Source of the DNA: Chloromonas sp. AAM2
Taxonomy: Eukaryota; Chlorophyta; Chlorophyceae; Chlamydomonadales; Chlamydomonadaceae
DNA length: 24,040 bases
Assembly (NCBI GenBank): GCA_004335635.1
Contig: QAXH01004372.1
Location: 84,840 to 108,879 of the forward strand
Reading direction: 5' to 3'
Position numbers and translations under genes: made by a program. Of the stretch, positions 18,201 through 24,040 are shown piece after piece. The notes under the pieces were generated by a model, which saw only the letters and a list, made by a program, of their open reading frames with translations, searched no databases and was not told the origin of the DNA. Every line of letters starts with the position of its first letter. Position 1 is the stretch's first letter.

Positions 18201-19184
18201 CCTTTGCTTATGAATTTGCTTCTCTCGGTCGGATGCTCTGTTAACATGGGATATGGTATGGCATGGTATGGATTCATTATTTTTGCCTACTTGTGTATGT
18301 CAGGTACGAGCCATGGGTGGTGGTGGACCGTCACAACGTGCCCTGGCATGACGTCCGCTTCCGTGGCTACGGCAACAACAAGATTCAGCAGATTGCACAC
18401 ATCAACGCCTCACGCTTCCAGTTCTTTGTGCACCACAGCGCGTTCATCATCCACAGGTGGGTGCATGTTCTGCGTGTGTCTGCGCCTTAAGCACATGCTA
18501 CGCAGTGTTGTTCTACACGTAGCAATTTAAGCGGGTCACCAGTTCTACTGTGTTGAGCTCGACCGTCAACCACAGGACACTTGACCACCATTTCTGCATC
18601 AACTTGCGGCACTGGATACCATTCCCGCGTCTGTTCACAGCCCTGTTCGCCTAACCGCGCGAACCGCACCTGCCACACAGGGCGCACAAGGAGACCATCA
18701 TGCGTCAGCGACTCATCACGTCCAAGGTTGCCTTTGACAACGCCAAGGCTCGCAACCAGCCAGTGGACAGGAGCTCGGTGTATGGCCACACAAGGGTGAG
18801 CACGAAGCTGTCGCATTCTTAAGCTGTGTACATCGCAGGTGAACAGCGCCAGCCCTTGTCTCTAGCAGGTCATGGATTCAAACACGGGAGGAGGCAGGGA
18901 TCAGTTTAGGGAGCTGTACCCAAAGCAGTACTTGCAAGTTGTGTGCACTGCAAGCAACAGCGTTACACAGGATCCGCTTCACCGGTTTCCTGGCCACTCA
19001 CAAACTTGCATTGTTGCATGTGCAGACACTGTTTGACACGGCCAGAGAGCTCATGAACGCTGGCAGGTTTGAGGCTGTGCTGGACATCGCTACCAAAGAG
19101 TGCCACTCAACTCTGCCTTGGTGGCGTCTGGTCAACTCCGTTCGCAAGCGGCGTGCCTCCCGCTCCGTTCGCGCCAAACCCTAG
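15212..19184 (+). CDS. LARGE/B4GAT1-like glycosyltransferase (GT49 family), type II membrane protein
   Basis: Proposed exons: 15212-15593, 15701-15957 (or from 15818), 16104-16313, 16544-16576, 16678-16818, 17060-17161, 17430-17531, 17872-18008, 18304-18456, 18681-18795, 18869-18940 (or to 18937), 19026-19184; 620 residues, or 581 with the shorter exon 2. Residues 36-39 are RRRR, followed by a membrane segment (about 40-57) and a stem, the layout of a Golgi enzyme. The catalytic domain shows LTVVTQSTVDR, YPINLLRNLAR, LALVDVDM (DxD-type metal site at 351-353), YVLPAFET, then FILGHNSTNFPQW, YEPWVVV, VRFRGYGNNK and FIIHRAH, in the order of Glyco_transf_49. Sequons NMT, NST and NAS fit a lumenal domain. 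ATG 15212 has a good context (gtagccATGGag). The sugar donor and acceptor are unknown; LARGE/B4GAT1 relatives use UDP-xylose or UDP-glucuronate. A basic tail (VRKRRASRSVRAKP) ends the protein. Confidence 0.85.
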
Positions 19185-22006
19185 TCATGGCAGGTTTCTA
19201 CGGCATCACGTTTGTCTTAAATTCAGGATGAATGCCTCGTGCGCTGCGGCGAACGTCAATGCATTACCTATCCGTTGGGTGACTATTGGGTGACTATTGG
19301 ACGAATGAAGTTCAGTGATCAGGGAAATGTGCAGTTGCAAGGGCGTGTGGGACGTACAGTAGCTAAAATAAGTAGAGGAAGGGTTTGATCACATTAGCGC
19401 AGTCAAGCCCGGCGTCCAACTTGTCGCTGTGACCACAAGGTTAAGTCTTCTAAGCGCACGGTAGGATCTAGACACGTTCATTCAGGCTATCTGACCACAC
19501 ACTGCTACTGCAGCCAGACTTTGACGGCGGCTCAGGCGATAAATCTTTCCTTTCTAGAACTTGTCTGAAGTTTGAACTCTGTATATGCATGGACAAAGAC
19601 CGGCAAGGTTGTTGACAACGGACTGCGTTTACTAGGAATAGGCAGTTGCAGGCATGTAGGCGACAACTGAGTACAACTGAGCCAGGTGGTGTTTTGCCCT
19701 AAGGCATGCCATGCCAGATTTCATGCAGTGTGCAGCAATGCTGCAAGTTGTTGACTCGTAGCAATGAGTCTGGTCAGAGAAGCAAGCACACGTTTCTTGC
19801 TCTGCCACCTTTCACTCATGGACAAGCGACTGTTCCTTATTAGGTTTGCTTTGGAGACGTTGGAACTCCCCCAATGCTTGTCCTTGTTATGCGGGAAATC
19901 AAGGAGAAGCGGGGCACTTCGCCATACACAATTTATCGAATTCTCGCATGCCTTCTTCGTCCCTCTTGTGTTGCCAGACATTAGCCATAAGCTCTATGTC
20001 GGTCTGCTCTGCATTGCACGGGCAGTGGGCTGAAAACGTAGACGCCGCATGTACAGGCCACGTAATGTCACGTGGTATTAGAACGGTCCAGTTAACTCCA
20101 GCTGTGCGTAGAGCAATGCTTCGTTGCACCGTGATGTGGAGCTTCTATGACACTATCTGGCCTGGACGAGGTGTTTCAACGAAGTTGTGCCTCACTCATG
20201 AGTGCTTATCCGTTCTGGGACTGTTACATTGTGTGGTGCGGCATGCCTGCTTCAGTGTGTGACCATTGAAGCATATCACTGATGGAGCTGATTTCTTCAT
20301 GACCAGTGTGTGTCCATTAGACGAGTATTGGTGAAGCTTTGACGTCAAACACGCCATGTCAACATCGTCTGGTCAGTTGTCACCCATTAGGGATGGCGCG
20401 TGGGTAGATGTGTTGCATGGTGCCTTACTGCTGTCGTTGTTGCTCTTTACCAGTTAATTTGGAGAGTAGCTTGCGCTGGCAGTAAAGCGCCTCTTTCTGG
20501 GGTCTGGTCACATGTCATGAGCATTGCAATGGTATGCAACCGATGGCAAGGCATGGCACGTGGTAGGAGATGACCAGCCGTCAAACGCATGGCATGGCAT
20601 GGCATCACCTGCCATTTGATATTGACCGGTCTGGGGGAGGACTTAAATCCTGCACCTATGCTCTGTAGTCTGCATTCTGGGTGTTCCCAGGCAAGGTTGA
20701 CTTCATTCTTCGTAATGCTGAGTGTGGCAAACATTGACCTTAAGCTGTAAGCCCTCATCCATCTGTTTGATCTTTGCCAGCCTGCATGACAAACGCTCTA
20801 ACCCTGGCAAGTTACCACTGCTGCAGCTGTAGCCCTAGGCAACCATGACAATGGCTGCACTGCACTGTCATGGCATAACATTTACAAAAGGCAAGCCAGC
20901 CTTGCCTGAAGTTCTTTGGCGATGCTATGACTTGGAGTGACCTTCACGTGTGGGAGGCGTTTCGGTCTAGCTACACCGGTGTGGTTTTCAGGTCACATGC
21001 TTTTAAAGACTGCTGGCGCTCGCGAGATTGTTCAGTGGGCTCAACTACCCTAGAATGAGCTCCACAGGCCAACAGAAGCGGCGTTGCGTGAAATGCGTGG
21101 TTGTCGTGCCACGAAACGCCGTTTTTGGAAGAAGCGTAGCTGCTAAGCGGTGGAGTGTAACGGAACCACGCGCTGCAGTCTCTCACGAATGGACTCTGGA
21201 GGTGTGAGGGAGATGTCTACGATATGACCAACATTCTGTTGTTATATCATTTTGCAGACTTTCGTCTGCATCAGGTGAGGCAGTGTCCAGGTTACTGCCC
21301 ACCCATCCGCCCTGCATGGATGCTGCTCAGGCGTGCCGGGTGGTGGGTCTGGTTGCTTCCAACCTTGTTTGTTTGTTTGTTTGTTTGCTTTTGTGCTTGC
21401 TTGCTAGCTTGTTTGCACGTTTTGTTTTGTGAATTTCAGTTGCTTGTACGCCTGACCAGTGCTGCTGCGGCACGCCACTGGAACGATGTAACGACCCACC
21501 ACCAATTTGTCATGTTTGTGGGTCTCGTTCCTGGCAGCTGGCAGCATCGACTGGCGCGTCTGTCGCGTCATGTCATGCCGTAGGAAACGGCTGTTGAACC
21601 CCAAGGCGGCAGGACAGTTCGAGCACTCTGGCAGCCCAAGCATGACCTATTCACAGATAAATTTACAAGACAGCATTTGGATCAGCCAGCATTTGGAGCA
21701 GCCGGTCTCGGAAATGCAGGGCAGGCCTTTGTCGCTCGTGCCGCGCGTTTGCACTATCATAGTATGTGTGGATCTCTGTCATCGGCTGCGGTTGGCTCAA
21801 CAAGCCACTGCACCTTGTGGCCCGCAACATGCTCATTGCTGCAAACAGCAGTAGAGCCGCTAGTAGCGAAACCGGGCATTATAGCAGGGCTTAATTGAAT
21901 GCGTCTTGGTTGTGACTGCCGGAGCTGACAGTGCCCTTTGACTAGCTGTCTTTGGCGTATCGTTTCGGCGCAAAAGGTGAATTCTGGCCTTTTGATCACT
22001 GCGCAG
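19185..22006. other. long region without a supportable gene
   Basis: It presumably begins with the glycosyltransferase 3' UTR. TGTAA motifs occur at 20746 and 21156, both far from the stop codon. Open frames at 19764-20033, 19846-20262, 21224-21583 and 21677-21898 overlap in different frames with no domain I recognise. A (TTTG)n tract runs at about 21366-21425 and TGGCA words cluster at 20583-20606. Confidence 0.6.
21366..21394. repeat. (TTTG)n microsatellite
   Basis: TTTG is repeated about six times, continuing as degenerate TTGC/TTTG words to about 21430. Probably intergenic. Confidence 0.8.
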
Positions 22007-22572
22007 GCATAGTTTGTTCGGCGTTTCAAGCTGAAGAGCCATCAGTCAAAAAAGTCGTCAGTTGTGAAGGTAAGCTTCATCGCACTCATCGGCTACTGTG
22101 CTACACGGCCAGTCACACGATGACAAGCAACCTGAAATGGCATGGTCACACTCACTATGTGGTTGGTGTCGGCTGTTCTGTGTATGTGTGGAAGTGAAGA
22201 CTGCCTCCACACCCAAAGGAAGAATGCAATGCCCAACATGCTAGGAGCCAACCTAATGCCGGAGATGCCTCCTTCATCCACCATCGCATGGCATGCTTCC
22301 CACCAGCTGTCAACTGTGCTCTGTGTGACAAGGTTGGCATGGTCTCAGTGTCAAGTGCATTGAGAGGTGATAGACTAGACACCCCATACCTACACGGGCG
22401 GTGAGAGACTGTGACATTCTTAGCCTGTGATAGCACATGATGAAAGCACGTCGATGGTGGAGGTGATAGGCAGCTGTGTGTCCTGCGCGTCGCACACACT
22501 AAAACCGAAAAACTGTGCAACTGGGTGCTCTGGGGAGTAGCCTTGATCAGAAACTTTCAAACGCCTTCGCAG

Positions 22573-22630
22573 GCCATTCTGCTGCTGGTGCTGGTGCTGC
22601 TGGTGCTGCTGCTGCTGCTGTTGTTGTTGC
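22573..22630. repeat. (CTG)n-rich tract
   Basis: CTG units mixed with GTG and TTG. In one plus frame this reads as a run of Leu/Val ending in PLSVAGGVSWWFRHK, which looks like a membrane helix, but the repeat alone explains the Leu run. The acceptor-like TTCGCAG at 22565-22571 precedes it. Confidence 0.8.
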
Positions 22631-22818
22631 CATTGTCAGTGGCTGGTGGAGTTAGCTGGTGGTTTAGACACAAAACGTATATGACCCCTGCACTTGCCCA
22701 CCATAGCCCTCTTTGCAAAGACAGAAGTCATGGGCAACATCCCTGAAGCGCTGGGACAAGGCACAATGATGCTGCCTATTTTTACTGCGCAGCTCACTCG
22801 GCACTGGGCTCTCCATAC

Positions 22819-23460
22819 ATGAGAAGTGCTGCCAGCTGCAGCCTGTCCTCGCCTGCTGCTGAGCTCGCCTGTGGCTGGCACCACCAACATCATGCCGTGC
22901 ATACGCCCTCCCTTACCTGCACCAAACCAGACAACAGCTGCTTCCACCCGCTGGTTGCTGCTGCCTCTGTGGATAGCCCAAGTTCAGCAGCTTCAGACCT
23001 CCCGCAACGCATGCACCGTGCGTCGTCTGGCAGTGAATCTGACAGCGAGTCTGGCAGCGAGTCTGGCAGCGAGTCTGAGTCGCCGTGCCAGTGCGACGCG
23101 CAAATGGAGACGGATAAGCAAGGCGCGCCGCAGCCAGGGATGACCACTGACTTATCAGACCCTGGCCTTGCCGTCAAGCGCCGTGTCCCTTTCGCAAATG
23201 GCGTGGATGGCTCTCAGACCGATGCGAGTCCTCTAGCAGACCTCAGAAAAGCGCCGAGCTTTGCCCGCAGTAGTGGCCCTTTGCGCCCGACCATATCTTC
23301 CAAGACCCGCAGCCTGTCGTCTTGCTTCCCGTCCGATGCGAGCCTTTCCGAGGGCCGCGCCAAATCTTTGGGAGGCACTCCGATGACGCCATGGAGGTTG
23401 TCTAGGAATGGTGGGCAATCCATGGTGGGTGTTGACAGCAGCATAAGTTTCAAGGCCTGA
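22819..23460 (+). CDS. hypothetical Ser/Glu-rich protein or large exon, function unknown
   Basis: A true-ATG frame of 213 codons, possibly one exon of a longer gene. The composition is low-complexity and looks disordered: an SGSESDSESGSES block from a GAGTCTGGCAGC DNA repeat (about 23028-23080), then a Ser/Pro/Arg-rich part with KRRVPFANG, SSGPLRPTISSKTRS and GTPMTPWRLSR, which look like phosphorylation-type sites. Possible model: acceptor GCGCAG at 22792, donor ATG|GTGGGT at 23424, next exon 23648-23716 (VDPDGFSTSDFLLEHD...), then 23811-23885 ending in TAG. A weaker candidate upstream exon, 22007-22069, matches in phase. I do not recognise a family. The minus-strand open frames here look like shadows. 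Confidence 0.35.
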   Translation: MRSAASCSLSSPAAELACGWHHQHHAVHTPSLTCTKPDNSCFHPLVAAASVDSPSSAASDLPQRMHRASSGSESDSESGSESGSESESPCQCDAQMETDKQGAPQPGMTTDLSDPGLAVKRRVPFANGVDGSQTDASPLADLRKAPSFARSSGPLRPTISSKTRSLSSCFPSDASLSEGRAKSLGGTPMTPWRLSRNGGQSMVGVDSSISFKA

Positions 23461-23647
23461 GTCAGGCGCGGTGAAGCCCTGAAGTTGAAGATTGTGTGTC
23501 GCACGTTTGCAGTGTCTTTGATTGTGTAACTGTGGCCAAGCCGTTAGAGCTGAATGTTGTGTGGCGCACGAGATTTCACTGTGGAAACGTGGTTTGGCAA
23601 TAATGCCGCAACCCAGAAAACTGCTTGGCATGTCCTTCGATCTGCAG

Positions 23648-23716
23648 GTGGATCCAGACGGCTTCTCTACAAGCGACTTCCTCCTGGAACACGACATCGC
23701 ATTAACCCCAAGGCGT
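23648..23716 (+). other. candidate coding exon of the right-hand unknown gene
   Basis: TCTGCAG acceptor, 23 codons reading VDPDGFSTSDFLLEHDIALT and on to PRR, then the consensus donor GTGAGT. It is in phase with a possible donor at 23424 and an acceptor at 23810 (TTTTTCCAG). Composition looks coding but no family was recognised. Confidence 0.35.
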
Positions 23717-24040
23717 GTGAGTGCAGAATGTGTAACACAAAAACACCGTAACACCAAAACAAGAAAAAACGATGTTTGCCAGTTCTGGGACAATTCTTGT
23801 GTTTTTCCAGCTGCGATCAAGCGCTGTTGTGTGGCGCACAGGTCTGCAGTATGATTGTATCACATACGTCTACTGGCACCTCTAGGAGGCCGCGCACGCA
23901 TGAATGGCATCTCAAAGGCACAGACTTGTTTGAATGACCGTTTGCCTGCAGGTAGAACCAGACGATCAGTATGTTGCAAAATGACTGGTACACAGTTTTT
24001 GACCTCCCAAAGTGCACACGTTGCACGTTTCTGGTGGGCG

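Noticed and set aside
21224..21898. Two plus-frame open stretches separated by one stop, plus a Cys-rich reading in another frame
   Set aside because: No family match by eye, competing frames look equally likely, and the first covers a (TTTG)n tract.
23233..23820. 195-codon minus-strand open frame
   Set aside because: It is antisense to a plus-strand stretch that has better codon composition and plausible splice sites; it lacks recognisable features.

Overview
This is nuclear DNA from a flagellated green alga, most likely a chlorophyte of the Chlamydomonadales. The grounds are short exons split by many GT-AG introns of roughly 100-960 nt, mixed base composition with long (TG)n, (TA)n, (CAT)n and (CTG)n tracts, a near-complete intraflagellar transport gene, and a hydrolase with a plant-type N-G-L oxyanion-side motif. 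The genus is not certain; the moderate GC and heavy intronic repeats would fit a Dunaliella-like genome better than the very GC-rich Chlamydomonas/Volvox, but that is inference. I rebuilt gene models by hand from protein similarity plus splice-site phase. Where I list exons, the phases of consecutive exons agree.

Layout. (1) 67-3951, minus strand: 5' part of a DUF676-type (putative serine esterase/lipase) alpha/beta hydrolase, six exons, running off the left edge. Its introns hold a 23-bp minisatellite and a CAT-rich repeat. A 64-bp tandem duplication covers its last visible exon and splice donor. (2) 3952-5403: head-to-head intergenic region, possibly holding a small upstream exon of IFT52. 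(3) 5404-12574, plus strand: IFT52 (the BLD1 homologue), 11 exons, 457 residues, complete. Its introns carry a foldback element with a palindrome on a splice acceptor, a 154-bp (TG)n tract next to another acceptor, a G-rich tract at a donor, copies of small dispersed repeats and two telomere-like motifs. (4) 12575-15211: intergenic, with a (TA)n tract and a second copy of a 65-bp dispersed repeat. (5) 15212-19184, plus strand: a type II membrane glycosyltransferase of the LARGE/B4GAT1-like GT49 family, about 12 exons including a proposed 33-nt microexon. (6) 19185 to about 22000: no gene I can support. (7) About 22000-23885, plus strand: a tentative gene for a Ser/Glu-rich disordered protein of unknown function.

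The genes do not form an operon or a recognisable pathway. IFT52 is a ciliary transport core subunit, the glycosyltransferase is expected in the Golgi, and the hydrolase acts on lipid or ester substrates. I found no convincing new multi-gene system. The most unusual material is intronic: the palindrome that encloses the intron 2 acceptor of IFT52, the duplicated donor in the hydrolase gene, and the small dispersed repeat families.
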